The translations under genes were made by a program, and so were the position numbers. A model generated the notes under the pieces. That model was not told the origin of the DNA, did no database searches, and saw nothing but the letters and a program-made list of their open reading frames with translations. From DASYQD01 sp036005845 (GTDB lineage Bacteria > Acidobacteriota > Thermoanaerobaculia > Multivoradales > JAIOJS01), in contig DASYQD010000056.1 in assembly GCA_036005845.1 (NCBI GenBank), forward strand, positions 13,412 through 77,411: a DNA stretch of 64,000 bases, written 5' to 3'. Each line of letters begins with the position of its first letter. Position 1 is the stretch's first letter. This document shows, one piece after another, positions 19,228 through 27,608 of the stretch.

Positions 19228-21203
19228 ATCTCGACCTGCATGCCCAGCTCGACGACGCGGTTGGGCGGCAGGTTGAAGTACGAGGTCGCCGGCCGCGCGT
19301 TGCGCGCCATCCAGGCGAACAGCTTCTCGCGCCAGATCCACATGCCGGGATGGTCGGTGGCGAGCAGCGTCTCGCGCGACAGGAAGTAGCTCACCTGCTG
19401 CAGGTCGAGCGGCCGGCCCGGCAGCCGCACGCGCGCCAGCTCCACCGGCACGTCGGGCTCCTCCATGAAGCCGTAGCGCAGGATGACGCGGTAGAAGCCG
19501 TGGTCGAGCGGCACCACCTCCAGCCGGTTGGCCGCCTCGACGCGCGGGATCTCCTGCGTCTCGACGGTCAAGATGATCACCGTCTCGTGCAGCACGCGGT
19601 TGTGCTTCAAGTTGTGCAGCAGCGCCGGCGGCACGCCGTGCGGGTTGCTGTACATGAAGACGGCGATGCCGGGCACGCGCACCACCGGCTCCAGCGAAAT
19701 CCCGTGCAGGAACGGCCGCAGCGGCACCGTGCTCCGCCGCAGGCGGTCGGAGAGCACGCGCCGCCCCGTCTTCCACGTCGACATCAGCGTGAAGACGAGG
19801 ACGGCCACCGCCAGCGGGAACCAGCCGCCGTGCGCCACCTTGAGCAGATTGGCGCCGAAGAAGGAGCCGTCGACGACGAGGAAGACGAGACAGAGCAGGA
19901 GCGCCGGCCACCGCCGCCACTTCCAGCGCCGCCGCTCGACGGCGTAGAAGAGGACGGTGGTGATCACCATCGTCGAGGTGACCGCGATGCCGTACGCCGC
20001 GGCGAGGTGCGTCGCCGAGCCGAAGGTCAAGACCAGCGCGATGCAGGAGAGCATCAGCGCCCAGTTCACCGCCGGCACGTAGATCTGCCCGCGCTCGCGC
20101 GCCGAGGTGTGCTCGATCTCCAGGCGCGGCGTGTAGCCGAGCTGCACCGCCTGATGAGTGAGCGAGAACGCCCCCGAGATCACCGCCTGCGACGCGATGA
20201 CGGTGGCGACCGTAGCGAGCACGACCAGCGGGTAGGTCGCCCAGCTCGGCGCCAGGTGGTAGAAGGGGTGCACCGCCGTCCTGGGGTCGCCGAGCACCAG
20301 CGCGCCCTGCCCGAAGTAGTTGAGCAGGAGCGCCGGCAGCACGAGCCCGAACCAGCCGATGCGGATGGGCAGCTTGCCGAAGTGGCCCATGTCGGCGTAG
20401 AGCGCCTCGGCGCCGGTGGCGACGAGGAACACGGAGCCGAGCACGACGAAGCCCTGCCAGCGGTTGAGCGCAAAGAAGCGCACCGCGTAGAGGGGCGAGA
20501 CGGCGGCCAGCACGCCGGGCTTCGCCAGCACGTGCCAGAGGCCGAGGCCGGCGAGGACGAAAAACCAGAGCACGATCACCGGCCCGAAGATCTTGCCGAT
20601 GCCGCCGGTGCCGCGGTGCTGGAAGATGAAGAGCACGATCAGCACGCCGATGGTGATGGGGATGACGTAGGGCGTGAAGTACGGCGTCGCCACCTCGAGC
20701 CCCTCGATCGCCGACAGCACCGAGATGGCGGGCGTGATGATGCCGTCGCCGTAGAGCAGCGCGGCGCCGAAGAGGCCGAGGATGAGCAGGATGCGATAGC
20801 GCCCAGCGGCGGCGCGCACCGGCACCACCAGCGCGGTGAGCGCAAGGATGCCACCCTCACCGCGGTTGTCGGCGCGCAGGATGAAGATCAGGTACTTGAT
20901 GCTGACGACGACGATGAGCGACCAGAAGATGAGCGACAGCACGCCGTATACGTTGACCGTCGACACCATCAGCGCGTGCGGCCGGTCGGGCGGCGGTGTC
21001 GTGCCGACGTAGAAGCACTCGCGGAAGGCGTAGAGCGGGCTGGTGCCGATGTCGCCGAAGACGACGCCGAGGGCGGTCAGCGTGAGATAGGCGAGGTACT
21101 TGTTGCCGGTGAGGCCGGGCGGCGCCGTGCTGCTGGGCGCGGCGGTGGAGGGCGCCGGCTTCGCGGGCACCGGTGGCGGCTGCGCTGGATTTCCCTCGGT
21201 CAT
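19224..21203 (-). CDS. kup: Kup-type potassium uptake protein
   Basis: A 659-residue K+/H+ symporter. After a Pro/Ala-rich N-terminus it enters the Kup fold: LTALGVVFGDIGTSPLYAFRECF (residues about 44-66), NRGEGGILAL, GALLYGDGIITPAISVLSAIEGL and FALNRWQGFVVLGSVFLVATGAEALYADMGHFG. A cytosolic C-terminal domain of about 180 residues follows twelve helices. Single gene; it converges on the glycosyltransferase gene with a four-base overlap of stops. Confidence 0.95.
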   Translation of the reverse strand: MTEGNPAQPPPVPAKPAPSTAAPSSTAPPGLTGNKYLAYLTLTALGVVFGDIGTSPLYAFRECFYVGTTPPPDRPHALMVSTVNVYGVLSLIFWSLIVVVSIKYLIFILRADNRGEGGILALTALVVPVRAAAGRYRILLILGLFGAALLYGDGIITPAISVLSAIEGLEVATPYFTPYVIPITIGVLIVLFIFQHRGTGGIGKIFGPVIVLWFFVLAGLGLWHVLAKPGVLAAVSPLYAVRFFALNRWQGFVVLGSVFLVATGAEALYADMGHFGKLPIRIGWFGLVLPALLLNYFGQGALVLGDPRTAVHPFYHLAPSWATYPLVVLATVATVIASQAVISGAFSLTHQAVQLGYTPRLEIEHTSARERGQIYVPAVNWALMLSCIALVLTFGSATHLAAAYGIAVTSTMVITTVLFYAVERRRWKWRRWPALLLCLVFLVVDGSFFGANLLKVAHGGWFPLAVAVLVFTLMSTWKTGRRVLSDRLRRSTVPLRPFLHGISLEPVVRVPGIAVFMYSNPHGVPPALLHNLKHNRVLHETVIILTVETQEIPRVEAANRLEVVPLDHGFYRVILRYGFMEEPDVPVELARVRLPGRPLDLQQVSYFLSRETLLATDHPGMWIWREKLFAWMARNARPATSYFNLPPNRVVELGMQVEI

Positions 21204-21340
21204 GCCGGCCGCGGCCGCCGCCGGGCCGGCAGGCGCGAGCAGGTGAGTCTACGGCATGTGCCCGAAGTCGATGCCCTTCGCGGTGGCCAAAGCTCGCGGG
21301 GTCGCGGTCGAGCCTGCGCGCCGCGGACCGAGAGCGCGCC

Positions 21341-22672
21341 TCAGTGCTGCTTGACGGCGCCGGACTTGAGCTGGCTCTCGCCCGTCTCCGGCGCGAAGGC
21401 ACGGTCGGGCTGGAACATCGCGATCGGCTCGGCCTCGCCGAGCACGAGTTTGGCGACGTGCTCGCCCACCGCCGGGCCGAGCTTGTAGCCATGGCCCGAG
21501 CCGCCGCCGGCGAGCCACGCGTTGGCGACGCCGGGCACCGGTCCGATCAGGTAGTGGCCGTCGGGGCTGTTCTCGTACTGGCAGACGCGCGACTCGAGGA
21601 GCGGCGCAGCGCCGAGGCCGGGGAAGCGCTCGGCGAGCAGCGCGCGGGCGCGGGCGAGCGCGTCGGGCGCCGGCGTGCGCTCGCCGCCCTCGGGATCGAA
21701 GACCTCGCCGCGCGTGTCGTCGGCCACCTTGAAGCCGCGCCGCTCGTTGCCCGGTATGCCGTAGAAGATGCGCTCGCTGCCGAAGTCGATCCAGGTCGGC
21801 ATCGTGCCTTCGCTCCAGCGACCATCGCCAGCGGGAGAGCCGAAGAAGAAGACGTCCTGGCGGGATGGACGCACGTGCGCACCCACCACGTCGGGCAGGA
21901 GACGGCCCAGCCAGGGACCGCCGGCGAAGACGAACGCGTCGGCCGCGAGCGAGCTGCCGTCGGAGAGCTGCAGCGCGGCGAGGCGGTTGCTGCCGGCCGC
22001 CACGGGCTTCACCGCCAGCTCGCGATACTCGCCGCCCTCGGCGACGAAGCGCTCGACCACCGTGGCGCAGGCGCGCCGCGCCAGCAGGTAGCCGGCCTCG
22101 CGCTCGAGCCACGCGTGGCGAATGCCGTCGAAGCGCACCTGCGGAAAGCGGCGCGCTGCTTCGTCGAGAGCGAGCTCGTCGACCGGCAGCCCCGCCTCGC
22201 GCGCCAGCGGCGCCGAGGTGCGCGCGTACCCGTCGTCGCCGCGGAAGAGCCACAGCGCGCCGGTCGGGTGGTAGAGCTGCTGCCCCACCGCCCGCTCGTG
22301 CTCGCGCCAGAGCGCGAACGCGCGCACGACCCACTCGACGTAGATGCGATCGCGCCCGTAGAGCCCGCGGATCACCCGCGTGTCGCCGCCCGACGAGGCG
22401 CGCGAGTTGCCGGGTCCCCAGGCGTCGAGCAGCGTCACCCGCGCGCCGCGCCGCCGCAGATGCAGCGCCGTCCAGCCGCCGAAGGCGCCGGCGCCGACGA
22501 CGGCGACGTGCAGCCCCCGCGCGGCCGGTGACGGCGACGGCGCGGCCGTCGCGCTCGCTGGCGCCGCAGCCGCTGCGCGCGCGCCGGCGGCCGCGACTCC
22601 CCCCGCCATCGGCGCCGCGAGGGCACCCTGCAGGAGCTGCCGCCTGGTCACCGAGCTACCCCTTGCGGACAC
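21341..22672 (-). CDS. Tat-exported sarcosine-oxidase-like FAD oxidoreductase
   Basis: A 443-residue DAO-fold enzyme with a twin-arginine signal (TRRQLLQG, residues 9-16), so it should be folded with FAD before export. The dinucleotide motif GAGAFGG is at 60-66 and GNSRASSGGDTRVIRGLYG follows, as in monomeric sarcosine and N-methyltryptophan oxidases. CQYENSPDGHYLIG places Cys364 where those enzymes bind FAD covalently. Substrate is probably an N-methyl or secondary amino acid, giving peroxide. Export is unusual, as most relatives are cytosolic. Confidence 0.88.
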   Translation of the reverse strand: MSARGSSVTRRQLLQGALAAPMAGGVAAAGARAAAAAPASATAAPSPSPAARGLHVAVVGAGAFGGWTALHLRRRGARVTLLDAWGPGNSRASSGGDTRVIRGLYGRDRIYVEWVVRAFALWREHERAVGQQLYHPTGALWLFRGDDGYARTSAPLAREAGLPVDELALDEAARRFPQVRFDGIRHAWLEREAGYLLARRACATVVERFVAEGGEYRELAVKPVAAGSNRLAALQLSDGSSLAADAFVFAGGPWLGRLLPDVVGAHVRPSRQDVFFFGSPAGDGRWSEGTMPTWIDFGSERIFYGIPGNERRGFKVADDTRGEVFDPEGGERTPAPDALARARALLAERFPGLGAAPLLESRVCQYENSPDGHYLIGPVPGVANAWLAGGGSGHGYKLGPAVGEHVAKLVLGEAEPIAMFQPDRAFAPETGESQLKSGAVKQH

Positions 22673-22754
22673 GGCGCGAGTCTATGGTGGATATGCAATC
22701 ACTGACAGCGCCCAACAATCTGCTGTAGGCGGTGCTTGGCAGCCGCATCCAGCT

Positions 22755-22783
22755 TTGACATACTGGCTCAGCTCTCCATCACA
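22755..22783 (+). promoter_or_regulatory. Possible promoter of the TPR-caspase operon
   Basis: TTGACA (22755-22760) is a perfect -35 hexamer; 17 bases later ATCACA (22778-22783) is a weak -10. If used, transcription would start after the ATG at 22783 and favour the ATG at 22828 as the true start of the first gene. Confidence 0.3.
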
Positions 22784-22827
22784 TGCAGCTGTGCCGGTCT
22801 CTGCTGGCCGGCGGAGTCTCGACTGTC

Positions 22828-23547
22828 ATGAATCTAGGGTGGCTCGTGCGCGATTCGAAGATTGTGAAGATCATCGGAGGTCTGGTGACCCTGGTAGGGG
22901 TGCTGGCATCCGCGGTTGAAATACACGGGTGGTGGGCCGATCGCGAGCTGACGCCGGCGATCGCCGCCAAGATCGAAAGCGCGACCCGAGACGCTTACCA
23001 GCTTCATCCCGATCCCAGTCCGGTTCGCGACCGCGCAGTGTTCGACGCTGTCGCGGCAGTGGCAGCGCGAGAGAAAGTCTCGGCCGAGGACGCGATCGAG
23101 CTGGCAAGAGAGCTCTCGCGCCGATTGGACCTTGCCGATGAGAGCCTCGAGCGCGGCTTGGTCATGGCCCACGACCACCATTTCGAGCAGGCGCGAAGAG
23201 AGTTCCTGAGCGCCAGCTCGACAGATCCCAAGAGCGCGGCCGCGTGGTCCAATTTGGCGGCCGTCAACTCGATGCTCGGGAGGAACGACGAGGCGCGCGA
23301 CGCCTACAACCAAGCCTTGACGCTGACTCCCGACGACTGGCGAGTGCGCTACAACCTGGGCCTGCTTTTCGCTCGCACCGGCGATCCCGAAGAGGGCCTG
23401 AAGCACGTCTCACGAGCCCTCGCGTATGTCCGCTCCGCCGGCGACAAGAGGCAAGAGCTCGACGACATGCTTCATGACCTGAGAACCGATCCCAGCCTCG
23501 AGCCGCTGCGGCAGACAACGAGCTTCGCGGCTCTGGTGGGACGCTGA
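22828..23547 (+). CDS. Membrane-anchored TPR protein
   Basis: A 239-residue protein from ATG 22828, preceded by GGAG; an in-frame ATG at 22783 would add 15 residues. An N-terminal hydrophobic anchor (VKIIGGLVTLVGVLASAVEIHGWW) is followed by a helical segment and at least two TPR units (AWSNLAAVNSMLGRNDEARDAYNQAL; RYNLGLLFARTGDPEEGLKHVSRAL). The caspase gene starts one base after its stop, so the two are translated together. Probably a scaffold holding partners at the inner membrane. Confidence 0.8.
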   Translation: MNLGWLVRDSKIVKIIGGLVTLVGVLASAVEIHGWWADRELTPAIAAKIESATRDAYQLHPDPSPVRDRAVFDAVAAVAAREKVSAEDAIELARELSRRLDLADESLERGLVMAHDHHFEQARREFLSASSTDPKSAAAWSNLAAVNSMLGRNDEARDAYNQALTLTPDDWRVRYNLGLLFARTGDPEEGLKHVSRALAYVRSAGDKRQELDDMLHDLRTDPSLEPLRQTTSFAALVGR

Positions 23548-23548
23548 G

Positions 23549-24694
23549 ATGGCGTCCGTCCGCCTTCGGCGCCTGTCGTTCTGGGCGGCGGTGATCCTCG
23601 CGCTGGCTGCAGCTCCGGCACGTGCCGATTCGCCCGCCTGCAATCAAGCGCAAGCCATCGTGGACGAGGCCAAGAGCGCGTGGGCCTCCGGCCAGCCCGC
23701 CCATGCAAGCCTGCTCGCCAGGTTGAGCACGGCTCGCGACCTCTGCCCGGCGCTCGGGGAGGCTTGGAAGTACTCCTATTGCAGCGCCCAAGCCATCGGC
23801 GACGCCAACAAGGCACGGATCTACCGCGACCGGGCGCTGTTCAACGGCATCACCCAGCTCGAATGCAGCCCTGGCAGCGTCACGGTGGCACCCCTGCCCA
23901 CCGTCGTGCGCAACAAGTACGCATTGTTGGTGGGCGTTGGAGACTTCGCCGATCCCGACATTCCGAAGCTTCACTTCGCGGCCAAGGACGCCCGCGATCT
24001 GCGCGCCGTGCTGGTCGACCCCCGATACGGCAACTTCCCGGCGGACAACGTCCGTCTACTCACCGACCAGGACGCGACGCGGGTCAATATCCTCAAGGAG
24101 CTCAATCGGCTGTCCCTGGAGGCGCAAGAAGACGATCTGGTCCTGCTGTTCTTCAGCAGCCACGGCTCGCCGCACAAGGAAGGCACCGGTCTGCAGGGTA
24201 TCGGCTACATCCTCACCCACGATAGCAGTCGCCAGGAAGTTTTCCTCAATGCGCTCGAATTCGACGACCTCGCCTCGAAAGTGTCGACCATCCGGGCCCG
24301 CCGCAAGGTGACGCTTCTCGACACCTGCTACAGCGGCCAATCCGCGGCCCGCGGCGGCAAGGCGATGGTGCTCGAGGGCTTCGGCGTCGGCGTCGACATG
24401 GCCAAGCTGTTCCTCTCCGGCGAGGGCAGCTACATCATCACTTCGAGCAGCGCCAACGAGGTCTCGTTCGAGAGCGATCAGCTCAAGAACGGTTACTTCA
24501 CGTATTACCTCATCGAAGCGCTGCGCCAGGGCGCGGAACCTCCGACCCTCGCCGAGGTCTTCAGCCGCCTGAGCTCGCAGGTGAGGGCCTCGGTGGCGCG
24601 CGACAAGGGTGCCCCGCAGAACCCGCACATGCTGCCGGAAGACGGCAAGGGCGATCTCAGGATCGGCGTCGTGCCGCAACAGCTTCAACGTTGA
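23549..24694 (+). CDS. Exported caspase-family (C14) protease
   Basis: A 381-residue protein. A signal peptide (FWAAVILALAAAPARA) leads a Cys-containing helical region (about 28-110), then a caspase/metacaspase p20-like domain: KYALLVGVGDFAD, LHFAAKDARDLRAVL, catalytic His205 in FFSSHGS and Cys260 in LLDTCYSG, and YIITSSSANEVSFES. Acidic residues around the Cys suggest metacaspase-like Arg/Lys specificity, but this is inference. The signal peptide puts the protease outside the cytoplasm. It is second of four genes encoding TPR, caspase, unknown exported and DUF4384 proteins. Confidence 0.88.
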   Translation: MASVRLRRLSFWAAVILALAAAPARADSPACNQAQAIVDEAKSAWASGQPAHASLLARLSTARDLCPALGEAWKYSYCSAQAIGDANKARIYRDRALFNGITQLECSPGSVTVAPLPTVVRNKYALLVGVGDFADPDIPKLHFAAKDARDLRAVLVDPRYGNFPADNVRLLTDQDATRVNILKELNRLSLEAQEDDLVLLFFSSHGSPHKEGTGLQGIGYILTHDSSRQEVFLNALEFDDLASKVSTIRARRKVTLLDTCYSGQSAARGGKAMVLEGFGVGVDMAKLFLSGEGSYIITSSSANEVSFESDQLKNGYFTYYLIEALRQGAEPPTLAEVFSRLSSQVRASVARDKGAPQNPHMLPEDGKGDLRIGVVPQQLQR

Positions 24695-24711
24695 TTTTGG
24701 AGGAGGGTGTC

Positions 24712-26007
24712 ATGCGACGGATCGTGCTCGCAGCGACGGTGCTGGGTTTTGCCATCATCCTCGGGCTGCCCGCGAGTGCCCGCGCCGGCGACGGCTTCGG
24801 CATGCTCAACAAGGATTATGCGTACCTGCAGCGCACGCACCCGCCGAAGGTCTTCCTCCGCGGCACGCGCATCGCCGTTCACGCTTCGTCGCAGCAGCAT
24901 GAGCTCGACGGCACGGCCGAACGTTTTCGTACTCAGTTGGAAAGCGAGATCGTCAGCGCGGATCCGCGGCTCACTCTCGATGCCAGCCGTCCGGAGATTC
25001 TCGTCGACGTGGCGGTGGTCGAGAGCCGTGGCAATGAACGGTGGGAAAACCGCACCGTGATGAAGTCGCGCGAGAACGGCAAGGATTCGAAAGGCCACAC
25101 CGTGTATACGCAATACGAGGCCACCGTCCAGTTCAAGATCGTGACCTACTCCTTCGGCGTGGCCTACAAGGTCCAGGACGCACGCACCAAGGCAAGCCTG
25201 GACGCCGACACCATCACCCGTCGCTACGACCAGACCTTCGAGGAAGGGAAGGGTGCTCCCGAGGTCGCCACGCTGGAGTCGACCCTCATGGGCCAAGCCA
25301 TCGAGGCGATCCGCGTGCGCATCACGCCTTCGCGCGAGCAGATCGGCGTGCTCGTTCCGCGTGGCAGCCTGAAGGACCTCTCGAACCTCGCTTCGGCCGG
25401 CCTTTGGAACCAATACCTGGAAGCCATGGAGTCGCTGCCGGCGAGGCCCAAGCCGGCAGACGAGGCTTACCGCCAGTACGCCATGGGCCTGGCCTATGAA
25501 GCTCTGGGCTATGCAGCAGAGAGCAGCACCGACGACACCCTCAAGTATCTGCAGCAGGCGTCGGCCTACTACAACCAGGCGCTGCAAATGAATCCCGGAG
25601 AGAAGTATTTCTCGCAGCCCTACGAGCGCAGCGCGTTCGCGACCATGTTCGGGCATGCCGAGAAGGCGGACAGCTCGACCTACGCGGCGCCGCTCCAGCG
25701 CGTCAAAGGCGCGCTCGTCGACTACCAGCGCATCAAGGAGTTCGCCAACGGCGGACCGGCGGCGGCGGCAGGCTCGAAGGGCGTCGCCGTCGGCGGCGCG
25801 GCACCGGCGGCCGCCAATACGCTCGACAACGCCGGCGTGATCGAGATGGTGAAGGCCGGGCTGCCGGAGGACGTCATCCTGACTGCGATCGACGACGCAG
25901 CGAACCCGAGCTTCGACACTTCGCCGCGCGCGCTGATCGATCTCAGCAAAGCAAAGGTAAGCAAGAAGATCATGCAGCGCATCCAGGCGCGCGCGGGCCA
26001 GTCGTGA
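24712..26007 (+). CDS. Exported protein of unknown function with C-terminal helical repeat-like motif
   Basis: A 431-residue protein; ATG at 24712 follows GGAGGAGG. A signal peptide (VLAATVLGFAIILGLPASARA) is followed by a domain beginning YLQRTHPPKVFLRGTRIAVHASS, a tetratricopeptide-like stretch (YASAM-type helices, KYLQQASAYYNQALQMNPG), an Ala/Gly linker and a C-terminal segment of about 60 residues (NAGVIEMVKAGLPEDVILTA, FDTSPRALIDLSKAKVSKKI) found at the ends of many secreted bacterial proteins. I do not recognise the N-terminal domain. Its stop overlaps the next start (GTGA). Confidence 0.75.
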   Translation: MRRIVLAATVLGFAIILGLPASARAGDGFGMLNKDYAYLQRTHPPKVFLRGTRIAVHASSQQHELDGTAERFRTQLESEIVSADPRLTLDASRPEILVDVAVVESRGNERWENRTVMKSRENGKDSKGHTVYTQYEATVQFKIVTYSFGVAYKVQDARTKASLDADTITRRYDQTFEEGKGAPEVATLESTLMGQAIEAIRVRITPSREQIGVLVPRGSLKDLSNLASAGLWNQYLEAMESLPARPKPADEAYRQYAMGLAYEALGYAAESSTDDTLKYLQQASAYYNQALQMNPGEKYFSQPYERSAFATMFGHAEKADSSTYAAPLQRVKGALVDYQRIKEFANGGPAAAAGSKGVAVGGAAPAAANTLDNAGVIEMVKAGLPEDVILTAIDDAANPSFDTSPRALIDLSKAKVSKKIMQRIQARAGQS

Positions 26008-26783
26008 GAGCGCTCGCCTGCGGCTGGCTCATCGCGGCGTCGGCGATCAGTACGATCGCCGCCGCCGCCAACGGCGACACGACGGCGAGCGGCGCGAAGG
26101 AGATCTTCTTCACGACGCGACGCACGATCGTCGTACCGGCACCGGTCCCGGCCGCGGTACCGCCAAAGCAAGTGCACGCCGGCGGTCCTCACCAGTCACC
26201 CGCGGTGCGGCCGCAAGCCGCACCCGCGTCAGGCACCGTACTGGCAAGCCAGCGACCGAGCATCGCTCCGACGGCAACGTCGCTCGCGCTGCGGTTCTGG
26301 GTGGAGTTGCTGCGCGGAGACCCGCGCGGCCCCGGCATGCCGATGCCTCCCGACAGCCGGTTTCATTCCGGCGACCGCGTGCGCTTGCATTTCGAGAGCA
26401 ACGTGTCCGGTTACCTCAGCTTGTTCCAGCTCGGGACCAACGGCGCGGCGAGCCGACTGTACCCAGACCCCGAGAAGGGCGAGGTCTCATACAAGCTGCC
26501 GCCTGACGAGGGCCGAGCGATACCCGAAGGCGTTTCCTGGTTCCGCTTCGACGAGCAAGCTGGCGTCGAACATCTGTTCGTAGCCTTCGCGGCGAGACCG
26601 GAGCAGCTGCTGGCGCTCAAGCTCGCCTCACGCATGGCGCCCGCCGAAACCAAGCATCTGATCGCCGGCGGCAAGAACCTCTTGCTGGAGACCGAACGAG
26701 AGGACCTCTCCCAGGTCGGCACGTTCGTGGCAAGCCTGGCAGGCGACGCGATCATCGTGCCCATCGATCTCATCCACGACTGA
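26004..26783 (+). CDS. DUF4384 domain protein, exported
   Basis: A 259-residue protein with GTG start overlapping the previous stop. A signal-like N-terminus (CGWLIAASAISTIAAAANG) and a Pro/Ala linker precede a DUF4384 domain: FHSGDRVRLHFESNVSGYLSLFQLGTNG, then LYPDPEKGEVSYKLPPDE. DUF4384 is often fused to or placed beside caspase-like and kinase proteins; here it is a separate chain at the end of the caspase operon. It may sense or bind a ligand for the protease; role unproven. Confidence 0.8.
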   Translation: MRALACGWLIAASAISTIAAAANGDTTASGAKEIFFTTRRTIVVPAPVPAAVPPKQVHAGGPHQSPAVRPQAAPASGTVLASQRPSIAPTATSLALRFWVELLRGDPRGPGMPMPPDSRFHSGDRVRLHFESNVSGYLSLFQLGTNGAASRLYPDPEKGEVSYKLPPDEGRAIPEGVSWFRFDEQAGVEHLFVAFAARPEQLLALKLASRMAPAETKHLIAGGKNLLLETEREDLSQVGTFVASLAGDAIIVPIDLIHD

Positions 26784-26837
26784 TTCTCTCGCCGTCGGCG
26801 CCGAGCTGGGCAATACTCGGGCATCCGTGGAGATGCC

Positions 26838-27599
26838 TTGACGAGCGAAGCCGCGCAGCAAGACTTCCGCGGCCGCGTGGCGATCGTCACCGGCGCGGCT
26901 CGCGGTCTCGGCCGCGCCACGGTGGCGCGGCTGCACGAGCGCGGCGCCGCGGTGGCCATCCACGTGCGCGACCTGGCGCGTGCCGAGGCCGTGGCTCGCG
27001 AGCTCGGTGAGCGCACGCTGGCGGTCGACGGCGACCTCGCCGGCGACGGGATCCCCGCACGGATTGTGGCGCGCACGCTCGACCGCTTCGGACGCGTCGA
27101 CGTCCTCGTCAACAACGCCGCGCTGCCGCTGACGACGCGCTTCGCGCAGATCACCGCCGAGGAGTGGCGACGGGCGTTCGAGGTGAACCTCACCGCTCCG
27201 TTCCTGCTCATGCAGGCGGTGCTGCCGGCGATGCACGCGCAGGGCTACGGACGCATCGTCAATGTCTCGTCGACCGCCGGCCGCATGGTGAGCACGCTCG
27301 GCGGCGCGCACTACACGGCGTCGAAGACCGGGCTGCTGGGGTTGACGCGGGCGGCGGCCAAGGAGCTGGGCCGCTTCGGCATCACGGTCAACGCCGTCTG
27401 CCCGGGGATGATCGACACCGAGCTGACGCGCGAGAATGCAGCCGACGAGCGGCTCGCGGAGCTGGCGCGGAGCTTCCCGGTGCCTCGGCTGGGCACCGCG
27501 CGCGAGGTCGCCGACCTCATCTGCTTCGCCGCCTCGGAGGCCGCCGGCTACGTCACCGGCGCCGCGCTCGACATCAACGGCGGCGACTTGATGATGTAG
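26838..27599 (+). CDS. Short-chain dehydrogenase/reductase
   Basis: A 253-residue classical SDR. TTG start at 26838 is the only one near a GGAG site, since the upstream ATG frame stops at once. NAD(P) motif TGAARGLG (18-25), NNAA (92-95), catalytic Ser144/145, Tyr159 and Lys163 (YTASK) and the C-terminal YVTGAALDINGGDLMM are intact. It resembles FabG-like 3-oxoacyl reductases, but specificity is not readable. The symporter gene starts nine bases after the stop, so they are one transcript. Confidence 0.9.
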   Translation: MTSEAAQQDFRGRVAIVTGAARGLGRATVARLHERGAAVAIHVRDLARAEAVARELGERTLAVDGDLAGDGIPARIVARTLDRFGRVDVLVNNAALPLTTRFAQITAEEWRRAFEVNLTAPFLLMQAVLPAMHAQGYGRIVNVSSTAGRMVSTLGGAHYTASKTGLLGLTRAAAKELGRFGITVNAVCPGMIDTELTRENAADERLAELARSFPVPRLGTAREVADLICFAASEAAGYVTGAALDINGGDLMM

Positions 27600-27608
27600 G
27601 AGGAGCGA

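Noticed and set aside
19008..21488. An 826-codon plus-strand frame over kup
   Set aside because: Shadow of the Kup gene with low-complexity composition.
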